Positions 25,942 through 36,100 of a DNA stretch of 64,000 bases are shown in pieces (position 1 is the first letter of the stretch; the number at the start of each line of letters is the position of its first letter). The position numbers and the translations under genes were made by a program. Location: contig NZ_JAQBOC010000080.1 of assembly GCF_028288225.1 (NCBI RefSeq), positions 155,174 to 219,173 on the forward strand, read 5' to 3'. Source of the stretch: Mucilaginibacter sp. (GTDB lineage: Bacteria; Bacteroidota; Bacteroidia; Sphingobacteriales; Sphingobacteriaceae). The notes beneath the pieces are model-generated. The model was given only the letters and a program-made list of their open reading frames with translations, did not search any database and was not told the origin of the DNA.

Positions 25942-27210
25942 TTATGGCATTGGCTTGGTTGGCCTTGTTGCAGTAAGCGGAATCACTCCCTTGAACATTT
26001 TAGCACCATCCCCGGTTAATCTTAAATAATAATCTGCGGAGCAGGCTGTACCATCATCATCAAGCGACCTGAAACCTGAGCCAGCAGGTACAAATGCCTG
26101 GGTTTCCGCGGTTTTGGCTATCTGATTGCCTTCGTTATACTCATCAAACATAGAGATATAAAGACCCTGAGCTCCTGCTCTTGTCATATTATAAAATTGC
26201 CTCCACATAAAGTCGCCATGCGCACGCTGGCGCCCCTGTAAATCGCCGGGCAAAACGCAGGGCTGGTAATCGATACCATTACCGATGCAATATGCCTCAT
26301 CTGCTTTATTTACGTTTGCAAAAAAGCCATCAGACTCATTTGCATTACCAATTCTGCCAACCATCCACGGTGAGATCATATCCAGGGCTTTATAAGCGTT
26401 TTTAAAATCGGGACGGGAATCACTGTTCTGATCGCGCCAGTGTGTGGGCACGCCGCCAATTACATAACAGCCTTTGCTTTGAAACCATTTGATCACATCA
26501 ATGCAGGCTGCTACGGTAAAATTGTGGTTGTCGTCACTAAATCCAAAGCCCCAGATACATACCACAGGCTTTCCATTTTGTTTAGCATAGGCAGCTGAAG
26601 AAGTATATTGTGACATTTTACTGGTCCAGTCGGTTTTAAGCTCCGTTTGCATATTTGTCCAGCCGCTTACATCATACATAATATAAAACTTCACGCCGTT
26701 TGCCTCTGCAGCAGTTTTTACTTTGGCTGCCATGGCATCGCGCACAGGGCCTTCAATGCCGCTTGGGTTAAACCGCTGTAAGGCAGCGCCGTCAATGCCA
26801 TATTGTTTCATCCATTTAAATTGTATATCAACAGTTTGATCGGTAAAGGAAGAAAATACATTAGCAGGCTGGCCATTATTTAAATTGGCATATTTTGTTG
26901 GGAAGGTGCTGGTATAATCGCGCACATCCGGCCATGATTGAATAGCTGTATTGGTTGGAGAAGGTTGCTGCTCCCACGTTTGGGTCCAATGCCAATACCT
27001 GTCAATCGGCGAACCATCGCCAATTGCTGCAAACCATCCCTGATAGCCAACTACCACCTTACCCACCACATCGCCCACAGGCGAGGGGGTATGGTCAATT
27101 ACGGTATCCTTTGGGGGAGGTGGCACCGGGTTATTGGTCTTCTTTGAACAACCAATTATCACGGGTAACAGCGCTATAAGTAACAACGCATTCATCTTTC
27201 TTATTCTCAT
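25942..27210 (-). CDS. GH71/99-like lipoprotein
   Basis: The 422-residue paralogue of 22178-23443 has a lipoprotein signal (LLPVIIGCSKK) and a proline-rich linker (NNPVPPPPKDT), so it is probably surface or membrane anchored. Conserved blocks are VGYQGWFAAIGDG, IQSWPDVRDY, FKWMKQYGIDGAALQRF, MYDVSGW, IWGFGFSDD, GVPTHWRD, ISPWMVGRIG and MFDEYNEGNQI. It is the last gene of the SusCD arm. Confidence 0.85.
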   Translation of the reverse strand: MRIRKMNALLLIALLPVIIGCSKKTNNPVPPPPKDTVIDHTPSPVGDVVGKVVVGYQGWFAAIGDGSPIDRYWHWTQTWEQQPSPTNTAIQSWPDVRDYTSTFPTKYANLNNGQPANVFSSFTDQTVDIQFKWMKQYGIDGAALQRFNPSGIEGPVRDAMAAKVKTAAEANGVKFYIMYDVSGWTNMQTELKTDWTSKMSQYTSSAAYAKQNGKPVVCIWGFGFSDDNHNFTVAACIDVIKWFQSKGCYVIGGVPTHWRDQNSDSRPDFKNAYKALDMISPWMVGRIGNANESDGFFANVNKADEAYCIGNGIDYQPCVLPGDLQGRQRAHGDFMWRQFYNMTRAGAQGLYISMFDEYNEGNQIAKTAETQAFVPAGSGFRSLDDDGTACSADYYLRLTGDGAKMFKGVIPLTATRPTKPMP

Positions 27211-27260
27211 GTTGTTTAGTGTTGGAGTGCTTTGGTTAATATGTATTTATATAGATGCCT

Positions 27261-28265
27261 TTACTTTTTTTCTCCGCTTAGATCTGTCTGGATAATTTTC
27301 CTGATAGCGCCATCGGCATTGTAGTAAAGTTTATTTGCGCAGATTGATCTGAGCCAATCGTTATGAGAAAGCGAGCTGTTATGGTAAAATGCATACCATT
27401 GCCCCTTAAATTCAACAATTGAACCGTGGTTGGTAAAGCTGTCTGTTGGATCAATGTACACGCCCCGGTATGTCCAGGGGCCAAGTGGGTTTTTGCTTGT
27501 AGCATATTTCATACGGTTATGCTTACCTGCTTCATTAAAATTATCTGCATATGAAAGGTAATAAACCCCATCTTTTTTATGTACCCAGGTTGCCTCGTGA
27601 AAATCATTAAGCCCCTGCATGGTTTGCATTTGGCCGTCAATTTCCATCATATTATCCTTAAGCTTGCCACCTTTGCAAATATTGCCCCCGCCATAATAAA
27701 AGTACGCCTGCCCGTCATCGTCAACAAACACACACGGATCTATTAATGATTCAAGCCCTTTGATATATCCCTGAGATTTAAAGCCACTTGCCGGACTCTT
27801 GCTGGTTGCCACACCTATTTTCCAGGTATTGCCCCAGTCTGTTCCGCTTGGGTGCGGGAAGTAGAAATAATAGGTGCCGTTTTTATAGGCACAATCCGGC
27901 GCCCACATAAAGCCACCTTCCGGCCTTCCCCATGAAACATCGCTGGCACGCAGTATTTCACCCTCATCTTTCCAGGTCACCATATCACCGGTTGAATAAA
28001 CATGATATTGGTCCATAAGGTCGCAGCCGCGGGGCGGGTCAATGTCATGGGATGGATACACATACAAACGCCCATCGGCCCATACATGCGCCGATGGATC
28101 TGCTGTATAGATCTGCGTAACAAAGGGATTTTTAAGCCCATCGCCCTTAGCATCCTCAATAACCGGCGCAGGGGCATTATTGCCGGCATTGCCTTTTTTT
28201 GAGCAACCGGCTATTGTTATAATCAATGCGGTTAAAAGGGTGATATAAACTATTGGCTTGTTCAT
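27261..28265 (-). CDS. GH43 family lipoprotein (copy 1)
   Basis: The product is a 334-residue five-bladed propeller glycosidase, the arabinofuranosidase/xylosidase-type family. It has a lipobox (IITIAGCSKK). The three acidic catalytic positions can be placed: Asp in YTADPSAHVW, Asp in LIDPCVFVDDDGQ and Glu in DFHEATWVHKKDG. It is a tandem paralogue of 28298-29308, differing in its N-terminal anchor. The gap to the GH71/99-like gene is about 50 bases. Confidence 0.88.
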   Translation of the reverse strand: MNKPIVYITLLTALIITIAGCSKKGNAGNNAPAPVIEDAKGDGLKNPFVTQIYTADPSAHVWADGRLYVYPSHDIDPPRGCDLMDQYHVYSTGDMVTWKDEGEILRASDVSWGRPEGGFMWAPDCAYKNGTYYFYFPHPSGTDWGNTWKIGVATSKSPASGFKSQGYIKGLESLIDPCVFVDDDGQAYFYYGGGNICKGGKLKDNMMEIDGQMQTMQGLNDFHEATWVHKKDGVYYLSYADNFNEAGKHNRMKYATSKNPLGPWTYRGVYIDPTDSFTNHGSIVEFKGQWYAFYHNSSLSHNDWLRSICANKLYYNADGAIRKIIQTDLSGEKK

Positions 28266-28297
28266 AAGCAGGTATTTGTAATTAGTTTGCCGCCGGT

Positions 28298-29308
28298 TTA
28301 ATTGCTTTTTATAAAACCGGTTGGTACAACCTTTTTAATGGTGCCATCGGCATTATAGTAAAGTTTATCAACACAGATAGACCTTAGCCAATCCTGGTTA
28401 GACAGCGCGCTGTTATGATAAAATGCATACCATTGTCCTTTGAACTGTACTATTGAACCATGGTTGGTATAACTGTCGGTAGGGTCCATGTAGATACCTT
28501 TTGAAGTCCACGGGCCTAAAGGGTTGGTACTGGTGGCATAACGCATTTGATTGTGCTCGCCGTTAACATCGTGGTTGTCTGAATACGACAGGTAATAAAT
28601 GCCGTTTCTTTTATGCACCCAGCTTGCTTCGTGAAAATCCTCCAGGCCCTCCATCTTCTGCATTTCACCATCAATCGCCACCATATTATCTTTTAGCTTG
28701 CCGCCTTTGCAGGTACCGCCGCCGCCATAATAAAAGTATGCCTGCCCGTCATCGTCAACAAATACACACGGATCTATCATTGATTCCAACCCTTTGATAT
28801 ATCCTTGTGATTTAAAGTCGCTTGCAGGGTTTTTGCTGGTAGCAACGCCTATCTTCCAGGTGCTGTTCCATTCGGTTCCGCTTGGGTGCGGGAAGTAGAA
28901 ATAATAGGTGCCATTTTTATAGGCACAATCTGGCGCCCACATAAAGCCACCTTCAGGGCGCCCCCATTCAAGCTGACTGGCACGTAATATTTCGCCATGA
29001 TCTTTCCAGTGAACCATGTCATCAGTGGAGTAAACGTGGTATTGGTCCATCAGATCACAGCCGCGTGGCGGAGAAACATCATGTGATGGATATACATACA
29101 GACGGCCATCTTTCCAAACATGCGCAGATGGATCAGCTGTATAAATATCTCTTACAAAGGGATTTCCAACCGGGTTATTGGCTGCCGGTTTGTCCTGGGC
29201 AAAACACGAAACTGCAGATAAAATACCTAAACTTATAACTAATGTCGCCGGCAGGGATGTCAGCTTACTTTTACTAGCCGGTATTTTTAACAAATTATGT
29301 ATGTTCAT
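28298..29308 (-). CDS. GH43 family secreted enzyme (copy 2)
   Basis: The product is almost collinear with copy 1 (YTADPSAHVW, MIDPCVFVDDDGQ, DFHEASWVHKRNG). It has a signal sequence ending near SAVSCFAQ. I took the ATG at 29308 (MNIHNLLKIP); the longest frame would start at a TTG inside the terminator hairpin and is unlikely. Another ATG at 29314 is possible. Two adjacent GH43 genes of the same subtype suggest recent duplication. Confidence 0.87.
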   Translation of the reverse strand: MNIHNLLKIPASKSKLTSLPATLVISLGILSAVSCFAQDKPAANNPVGNPFVRDIYTADPSAHVWKDGRLYVYPSHDVSPPRGCDLMDQYHVYSTDDMVHWKDHGEILRASQLEWGRPEGGFMWAPDCAYKNGTYYFYFPHPSGTEWNSTWKIGVATSKNPASDFKSQGYIKGLESMIDPCVFVDDDGQAYFYYGGGGTCKGGKLKDNMVAIDGEMQKMEGLEDFHEASWVHKRNGIYYLSYSDNHDVNGEHNQMRYATSTNPLGPWTSKGIYMDPTDSYTNHGSIVQFKGQWYAFYHNSALSNQDWLRSICVDKLYYNADGTIKKVVPTGFIKSN

Positions 29309-29325
29309 TATCATGTTATTCTTTA

Positions 29326-29359
29326 AAAGCAACGGAGAGAAATTTCTCTCCGTTGCTTT
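29326..29359. terminator. Perfect 34-bp palindromic hairpin inside the PUL arm
   Basis: The arm AAAGCAACGGAGAGAAA is followed directly by its exact complement, ending CTTT. It lies between the two-module lipoprotein gene (ends 29388) and the GH43 copy 2 start. It could terminate or attenuate transcription, separating the binding and transport genes from the hydrolase genes. Confidence 0.75.
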
Positions 29360-29387
29360 AGTTTAAATTGATAGGATTAAGGAATTA

Positions 29388-30533
29388 TTATTTTGATATG
29401 AACTGCAGGTTATCTATACCCGTAACCAGATCAGCATGATCCTTTCCTGTAGTGAAAAAGAAGATGCGGAAGTGGTTAATTGCCGTATAATCAGCACCGC
29501 CATCACCTGTTTTGATGGATTTATCAAAATCGAGCGTTATCAGATTCCATCCGTTTTTCAGGGAGGGTATAAGTGGGGCTACATCCCAGGCAGATTCGTA
29601 TGCATCTGATTTTCCGGAGCTGGTGATTTCAATAGACCCGTCATTTTTAAGAAGTGAAACATCCGAAACATACCACCAGAATTGGAACCTGCCGGTAGTT
29701 TCAGTAAAGGATGTATTAACCGGGGTAGCCACATCTTTTATATACTGCATAAAATCGCCGCCATTTGCAATGGTATTTTTGATATAACCTGTGCCTTCTT
29801 TTTGGCCAGTTGTTGTAATATTTACATCGCCTACAGTTTGCCAGCCGTCTTTTGAGTCGCAAGCGTCAAACACAACCGCTGGTGGCGCCGGCGCAGCCCT
29901 GAATACAAAGTTGTCCACTCCGGTTACCAAATCGGCATGATCTTTTGTTTTTGTAAAGAAAAATATACGAAAGTGATTTATTGCTGAATAATCAGCTCCT
30001 CCATCTCCTGTTTTTATGGCCTTACTAAAATTAAGCGAGATCTCGTTCCAGCCGTTTTTTAAGGTTGGTATTAACGGCGCTACATCCCAGGCCGATTCAT
30101 AGGCATCTGATTTTCCTGAACTTGTGATCTCAATCGAGCCATCAGCTTTTAGGAGGGATACATCCGATACATACCACCAGAATTTAAACTGTCCATTAGT
30201 TTCATTAAGTTTGGTATCAAGCGGTGTTGGTAAATCCTTAATGAACTGCATGAAATCGCCGCCGCCTGGAATGGTGTTTTTAATGTATCCGGCGCCCTCT
30301 TTTTGCCCCGTTGTAGTAATATTCACATCACCAACAGTTTGCCAGCCGTCTTTGACATCGGCGTTGTCAAATACCACAAGGGTAGGGTCAACGGGCGGGG
30401 TCGTTGTCGTATCAATTGGTGGCGGTTTCAGGCTTGAGGTGTCTCTCGACTTATATTGTACCTTTTTACAGCCAATGACTGTAAATGCTATTATGAAGAT
30501 GGAACATACCATCGCTGTTTTAATGAATTTCAT
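29388..30533 (-). CDS. PUL lipoprotein with two tandem carbohydrate-binding-like modules
   Basis: The 381-residue product has a lipobox (FTVIGCKK), a Thr/Pro linker (PPPIDTTTTPPVDP) and two near-identical modules of about 165 residues. Each starts VVFD..D.KDGWQTVGDVNI and ends DHADLVTG[VI]DN. Modules of this kind, beta-sandwich and Trp/Asp rich, are likely glycan binding. The position after SusC, SusD and DUF3823 matches the SusE/SusF slot for surface glycan-binding proteins. Confidence 0.7.
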   Translation of the reverse strand: MKFIKTAMVCSIFIIAFTVIGCKKVQYKSRDTSSLKPPPIDTTTTPPVDPTLVVFDNADVKDGWQTVGDVNITTTGQKEGAGYIKNTIPGGGDFMQFIKDLPTPLDTKLNETNGQFKFWWYVSDVSLLKADGSIEITSSGKSDAYESAWDVAPLIPTLKNGWNEISLNFSKAIKTGDGGADYSAINHFRIFFFTKTKDHADLVTGVDNFVFRAAPAPPAVVFDACDSKDGWQTVGDVNITTTGQKEGTGYIKNTIANGGDFMQYIKDVATPVNTSFTETTGRFQFWWYVSDVSLLKNDGSIEITSSGKSDAYESAWDVAPLIPSLKNGWNLITLDFDKSIKTGDGGADYTAINHFRIFFFTTGKDHADLVTGIDNLQFISK

Positions 30534-30554
30534 TTCCTTTTGTTTTAGGTTAAA

Positions 30555-31259
30555 TTATTTAGGAACATCTACCTGTACTATTTCCGAAAAATTGGAACTA
30601 TTGAAGCTATCGCTTAAACGTACCCCAACACGTACAAAAAATGTACGGCCCGGGATAAGATTAGGAACCGTCAGGGTCATGGATTTATCAGCAGCACTCA
30701 GATCAATAAAGTCTTTATTGATAGTTACAGCATTTACATCCGAGAAGTCTCTTATAGATGCTCCTGTACCTACAAGCCTGGTTGTGTTAACATAAGGTTG
30801 TGCGTCCTTAATAGTTGGCAAACCCGCGGCAATAGGCGCATCAATGTCAAACTTCAGGGTTAGCGTTGTACCGGTTAAGGTCGAGGTGAAGTTTTTGATC
30901 ACGATATAAGGCGTAACGGTAAAGTCATGTTTACTGCCGTTATCAATTTTCACGGTTAACGTATCATAAACCGGCCAAAAAGCACCTCCGGTAGGTATCA
31001 CCTTATAATTTCCTTTAAACAGCTTGGTATCCTCAAATGTACCATCAAATTTACTTGGGATGGTTTGTGGAGTGGTCCAGCCAATTTGCTGAAGCTTGAT
31101 CTGGGTACTACCTGATGATGTAAGTAAATTACCGCCTGCAGAGGAAATTATATTTCCCTGGAATGAGGCGTTTGGGCCACCGTAATTATCTGTTTTTGTA
31201 CACGCAGAACTTGCCAGTATAGCTATGCCCACAAAAATTCTGCTAATTAGTTTTTTCAT
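30555..31259 (-). CDS. DUF3823-type PUL lipoprotein
   Basis: The 234-residue product has a lipobox (ILASSACTKT), an N-terminal carboxypeptidase-regulatory-like beta domain (FQGNIISSAGG...SGSTQIKLQQIGW...FDGTFEDTKLFKGNYKVIP) and a C-terminal Ig-like domain. DUF3823 proteins are usually encoded next to SusC/SusD. It is probably a surface glycan-binding accessory. It is separated from susD by about 18 bases. Confidence 0.78.
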   Translation of the reverse strand: MKKLISRIFVGIAILASSACTKTDNYGGPNASFQGNIISSAGGNLLTSSGSTQIKLQQIGWTTPQTIPSKFDGTFEDTKLFKGNYKVIPTGGAFWPVYDTLTVKIDNGSKHDFTVTPYIVIKNFTSTLTGTTLTLKFDIDAPIAAGLPTIKDAQPYVNTTRLVGTGASIRDFSDVNAVTINKDFIDLSAADKSMTLTVPNLIPGRTFFVRVGVRLSDSFNSSNFSEIVQVDVPK

Positions 31260-31277
31260 ATCTTAAATTTTAAATTC

Positions 31278-33095
31278 TTAATAATTAGGATTATTAGGGA
31301 GTAAGTTAGGGTTCTTTCCAATTTCGCCGCCTGGAATCCCTTCATAATAAAATTGTTTCTGGAAAGTATATTCCCTGTTAAATAGTTCGGGTTCGGCAAG
31401 GAAAATGTATTTATTTTCATTAAGTATATAATACGGCATAAGGCCTTTAAAATGCGCGCGGTCAAGCACCACATCAGAAGTGCGCCATCTTTTCAGATCC
31501 CAGTAGTATTGGTTTTCAAACGCAAGCTCCATGCGTCTTTCATTGCGAACTTTATCCCGATCAATAGAAGCGTAAGGTGTTGCACCTGCCCTGTTCCTTA
31601 TCTGGTTGATATCGCTTAGCGCGTCACCGGTATTGCCTAATTCAATAGCAGCTTCTGCCCGGTTCAGCAATATTTCACCATACCGCAGGTCTATCCATGG
31701 CTGCTCGCTTCTGTTCAAATCAACGGCGGCCTGGGGTTTATTGTAATCAACATATTTACGCACATAAAAGCCTGTTCGCGTTAATTCATCACCACCTGTC
31801 CAGGGTCCTGTAAAACCAATAACCTGTTTGCCCTGGTACAATGTTTTTGTATCACCTGCAAGTATGTATGAGCGTGAGTTAGCTTGTTTTGCAACCTCTG
31901 CAGCTGCGGTCCCGCTAAAAGAAGGGTAAAGGCCTCTTTGCATATCAAATGTAAGCCCTCGTAAAGTAGCCCCGGGGAAATACACAGTAGCTAACAATCT
32001 TGGCTCAAGCCCCTGCATTATTCCTGTACGGTCATCAAAACGTTTAGGCGTGCCATCGACGTTAGTTACCGCCAGGTCTCCCCAAAGCCGTACAAAATCC
32101 AGCGTAGGGTAGGAGCGCGAAAGTGCATTAGCGGTCATATAACGCGGAGACATGGTGTCATCCCAGCTATGGGCGGTATGATTAGCTATCGAATACTGTT
32201 TTATGAAAATATTTTCCGGGCTTCCGCTTTTTAAGAACAGATCAACATAGTTCTGTACCTTGTCGGAATTCGCGTTATAAAGTGAGTAGTGACCTTCAAG
32301 CAGTTTAGCAGCATCGTATGCTGCCTGGAAATATGCATTTGCCTTATCAGCAGGGATCCCTACTAAACCTAATGAACGTGCCTGCCCGTCAACAAAGTTT
32401 ACTGAGCCATATTTGGCAATACATCCTGCATATAGCATCACTCTTGATTTTAAAGCGGCTGCAACATATTTGTTTGCCCTGCCCGCATCGCTGCTTTCAG
32501 GCATCATCTGATAACCCAAATCAAGCTCCGCTCCAATAAAATCCCATGTAGCCTGTTCTTTATCACGATGTACCTGGAGTTCTGACAGGGGAGCAGCCGG
32601 ATCTTGCGGAACTTTTATGATCGGCACACCACCATAACGCTTGGCCAGGCCAAAATAATAGTATGCCCTTAAAAAGTGAGCCTCGCCCAATAGCGCATTT
32701 ACTGTCGACTGGCTTAGCGTAGCCGCGTGTTTAGGCAATTCAGCTATCAGTGTATTAACATTCCTGATATCACCGTATGGCCAGTAGCCAAAACCACCTC
32801 CAATATCCATGCCGCCAAAAGGCCCTACTTCTTCGCCTGTAACCGAGGCTGAATTATAAAAGTTCTCCCAATCATTACCCCCGGTCTTAAAGCCCTGATC
32901 AGGCCTGTATTTAAAGTCCTCAATAGGTAAATTCTGGTATATGGTTGCTAAAAACGATTTAACACCTGCTTCACTATTATATATAATGTCAGGAGTGAAT
33001 ATATTGGTTGGCGGTATATCTAACTTTTGGCAGGAAGTAACCAAAGTTCCTGCGCCGACAGATATTGCTATAATTAATTTATGTATACTTTTCAT
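31278..33095 (-). CDS. susD: SusD/RagB-family outer-membrane glycan-binding lipoprotein
   Basis: The 605-residue product has a lipobox (VGAGTLVTSCQKLD), an N-terminal SusD-like segment and a C-terminal RagB/SusD domain with the typical R.ERR.ELAFE..Y.WDLKRWR pattern (RNERRMELAFENQYYWDLKR). SusD caps the SusC channel and delivers the oligosaccharide. It starts 10 bases after the susC stop, so it is translationally linked. Confidence 0.95.
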   Translation of the reverse strand: MKSIHKLIIAISVGAGTLVTSCQKLDIPPTNIFTPDIIYNSEAGVKSFLATIYQNLPIEDFKYRPDQGFKTGGNDWENFYNSASVTGEEVGPFGGMDIGGGFGYWPYGDIRNVNTLIAELPKHAATLSQSTVNALLGEAHFLRAYYYFGLAKRYGGVPIIKVPQDPAAPLSELQVHRDKEQATWDFIGAELDLGYQMMPESSDAGRANKYVAAALKSRVMLYAGCIAKYGSVNFVDGQARSLGLVGIPADKANAYFQAAYDAAKLLEGHYSLYNANSDKVQNYVDLFLKSGSPENIFIKQYSIANHTAHSWDDTMSPRYMTANALSRSYPTLDFVRLWGDLAVTNVDGTPKRFDDRTGIMQGLEPRLLATVYFPGATLRGLTFDMQRGLYPSFSGTAAAEVAKQANSRSYILAGDTKTLYQGKQVIGFTGPWTGGDELTRTGFYVRKYVDYNKPQAAVDLNRSEQPWIDLRYGEILLNRAEAAIELGNTGDALSDINQIRNRAGATPYASIDRDKVRNERRMELAFENQYYWDLKRWRTSDVVLDRAHFKGLMPYYILNENKYIFLAEPELFNREYTFQKQFYYEGIPGGEIGKNPNLLPNNPNY

Positions 33096-33105
33096 ATGTC
33101 AATAT

Positions 33106-36100
33106 TTAAAAGGAAACGTTAGCTCCCAGATTAAAAGTCCTGTTCATTGGGTATGTGTATCCTCCCAGGGCTATGCCGAAATTGTTATTATCTCTTGGAT
33201 TAGGCCCCTGGTGCTCCGGGTCATAGTTCTTCAATCCGGTGAATGTTAACAGGTTGTAGCTGTTTACATATACCCTGAACTTTTTAATGCCTATATTTTT
33301 CAAAACGGCCGGAGATAAGGAATAACCAAATTCAAGCGTTTTTACACGCAGGTAACTGGCATTCTGGATAGCCTTTGTGCCTTGTGCTGCCGGTGAGCCC
33401 ATTGCAGGGTAATATCCAGGTACCCATTGTGTGTTGGGGTCAAAAACATTTGCATTAGGGTCAGCGGTATGCCAGCTGTCGAGGAAACGGGTCAACGCAC
33501 TTCTGCCATACATCAGTGGCTCTGCAAACTGTTCGCCGTATTGTACGTAAACACCAGCGGCGCCTTGTAAAAGCATGTTCATGTCAAACCCTTTATAACT
33601 TAAGCCTATGTTAAGGCCATAGTTATATAATGGAATATCAGTAGTTGCAATAGGGTGGTTATCCTTATCATCTATTACCCCATCATTGTTCCAGTCCTTA
33701 TAGTAATAATCACCAGGGATCACGTTGTTATTACCCCCGCCCGTGTTTACACCATAATTGTAGATCTGTTTATAATTGGTAAACTGCCCGGCGTATTCAG
33801 GGCCCCACCAAACGTTCTGATACCTGTTTGTTTGGTTTTCTTTCCAGTTTAAATACTCATTGCCTGACCCGCCACGAAGAACTTTCAATGCCTTTAAGCG
33901 CGTTGTACCTACGTTGCCGGCAATATTTACGCCCAGCTGGCCGAATGTGTTCCTGTATGATAAGTTAAAGTCCAGGCCTTGTACCCTGTCACTGTTATAA
34001 TTGATCTGCGGCACAGCTGCACCCACTGTTCCGGGTAAAGCTACAGAAGGTGTGGCCGGCAATCCCGTTCTGTCGTTTCTGAAAACTTCAATGGTTCCAT
34101 CAATTTTTCCATTAAATAAGCCGAAATCGAGTGCTATATTCTTCATGGTATTTACAGACCACGTTAAGCCTGCGTTGCCAAGTTTTGGCGCCGATCCGTT
34201 TACTGCACTTGAGCCAAAAATGTAGCTGTTTACAGGGTAGGTATAGCCGTTAACATAATTAAATGCAGCCGCATTATTCTCATCGCCTGTTTGACCGTAG
34301 GAAGCCCTGATCTTTAAGTTTGAAAGGGTGTTTTCAGAGATCAGGCTGCGGAAAAACTTTTCTTTAGTTACAACCCAGCCTATTGATCCGCCGGGGAAGA
34401 AGCCCCATTGATCGGGTCCTGGTTTATATAAATTATTACCATCCCGGCGAAAGCTGAATTCTGCAAGATACTTTCCTTTAAAATCATAATTGAACCTTCC
34501 TATAATGCTCCTGTGCGCACGATCCTGTAAAGCACCGGCATCCATCCCGCCAGACATATTAGAGTTTTGCAAACCTCCGAATAAATAGTCTACAGGAATT
34601 TCAGTATCCCGGTAAGCATTAAAATTATCAGCAGTTTCATGGCTTTGCTCATAGGTAACCATAGCCGTTATATTATGATTCTGGAAAAAAGTATGGGCAT
34701 AATTTAATGTTACCTGGCTTAATGTATTTAAATGGGTGTAATAAGCACGGGTTATACCTGAAGGTGAATTTACTACACTTGGTATATAAGTGTCATTATC
34801 TGCTTTGTAGGTATATAAAGAAAATGTTTTTTTGATTTGATTAAAGTCATTAACACCGTAATCAATGTTAAACAAAGCCTTGGCGCTCAGCCCGGTTATG
34901 CCGGGTATGTCATACTGTAAGTTTAACTGACTTGTAATACTTTTATTCCTGCTCCTCTTTGAGCCCACCTTATCAGCATCAGTTATGATGGAAGGGTTCA
35001 TGTTATCATCCATTACAGCAGGATATAAAGGATTGTTATTGGCATAGATCTGATGTGTCGGGATCTGGTTCCAGGTGTACTTATAAACAGTCCACTCATC
35101 GGTATAAGGCTGGTTTTTTTCATCCATCCAGGCTGATGTTAATACCTGCGCCTTTAATCCTTTGGTTATGTTTGCAGTTACGTTTGAGCGGAAATTATAC
35201 TTGTTGTAGTTTAAGTCCCCGGTTTTAAAAACGCCGTCCTGCTTCAGGTACCCAAAGTTGAAGAAATAGGTTATCTTATCATTTCCGCCATCAATATTTA
35301 AATTGTGGCTCATTTGGTTGGCTGTTTTCTTGAAAACCATACCTGCCCAGTCGGCTGACTTGTTAGTGCCATCGAGCCACGGTTTCATATCGGCATATGA
35401 AAATTGCGGAGTTACGTTGTTAACAAAATTATTAGCGAAATCGCGTTTAACTTTTTCATTTGTTAGCATCATGTAATCTACTGCGCCTACACCCTGGGGC
35501 ATCCCTAAAAATGTTTGGATTGCATCGTTAAATGAATAATTGACATTGATCTTTCCGTTCTTCGCACCTTTTTTGGTAGTGATCAAAATGGCGCCGCCGG
35601 CAGCCCTCATGCCGTATATGGATGCAGCCGCATCTTTCAGCACAGAAATATTTTCAATTTCATTTGGATCCATCCTGCCTATAGTTGACTGGTCTCCGCC
35701 AATTACACCATCAATTACAATTAATGGAGCGCTTTGATAACCCCTGATATTTAGATTATTAGCATAAGATCCCGGTTCGGCGGTTCTTTGAACAATACGT
35801 ACACCTGGTATTTTACCGGTCAGCATGTTTATAACACTTTCGTTTTTTGTTGTGGTGATCTCTTTATTTTGAAGTGTTGATACAGAGCCGGTTATTGTTG
35901 CCCTTTTTTGTACGCCATAGCCCACAACTACTACCTCTTCAAGGCTTTTATTTGTGGCTTTTAAGGCGATTGTAGCACCCTTTATATCTTTAACGGCAAT
36001 TTCCCGGGTTTCATAACCTATGTATGATACCTGAAAAATGGCATTGGGGCCGGGTACTGTAAGCCGGAACTTTCCGGCTGCATCAGTGATAGCACCAGTG

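Noticed and set aside
30124..30795. 223-codon plus-strand ORF
   Set aside because: It is antisense to the two-module lipoprotein and DUF3823 genes, both with clear lipoboxes; a shadow frame.
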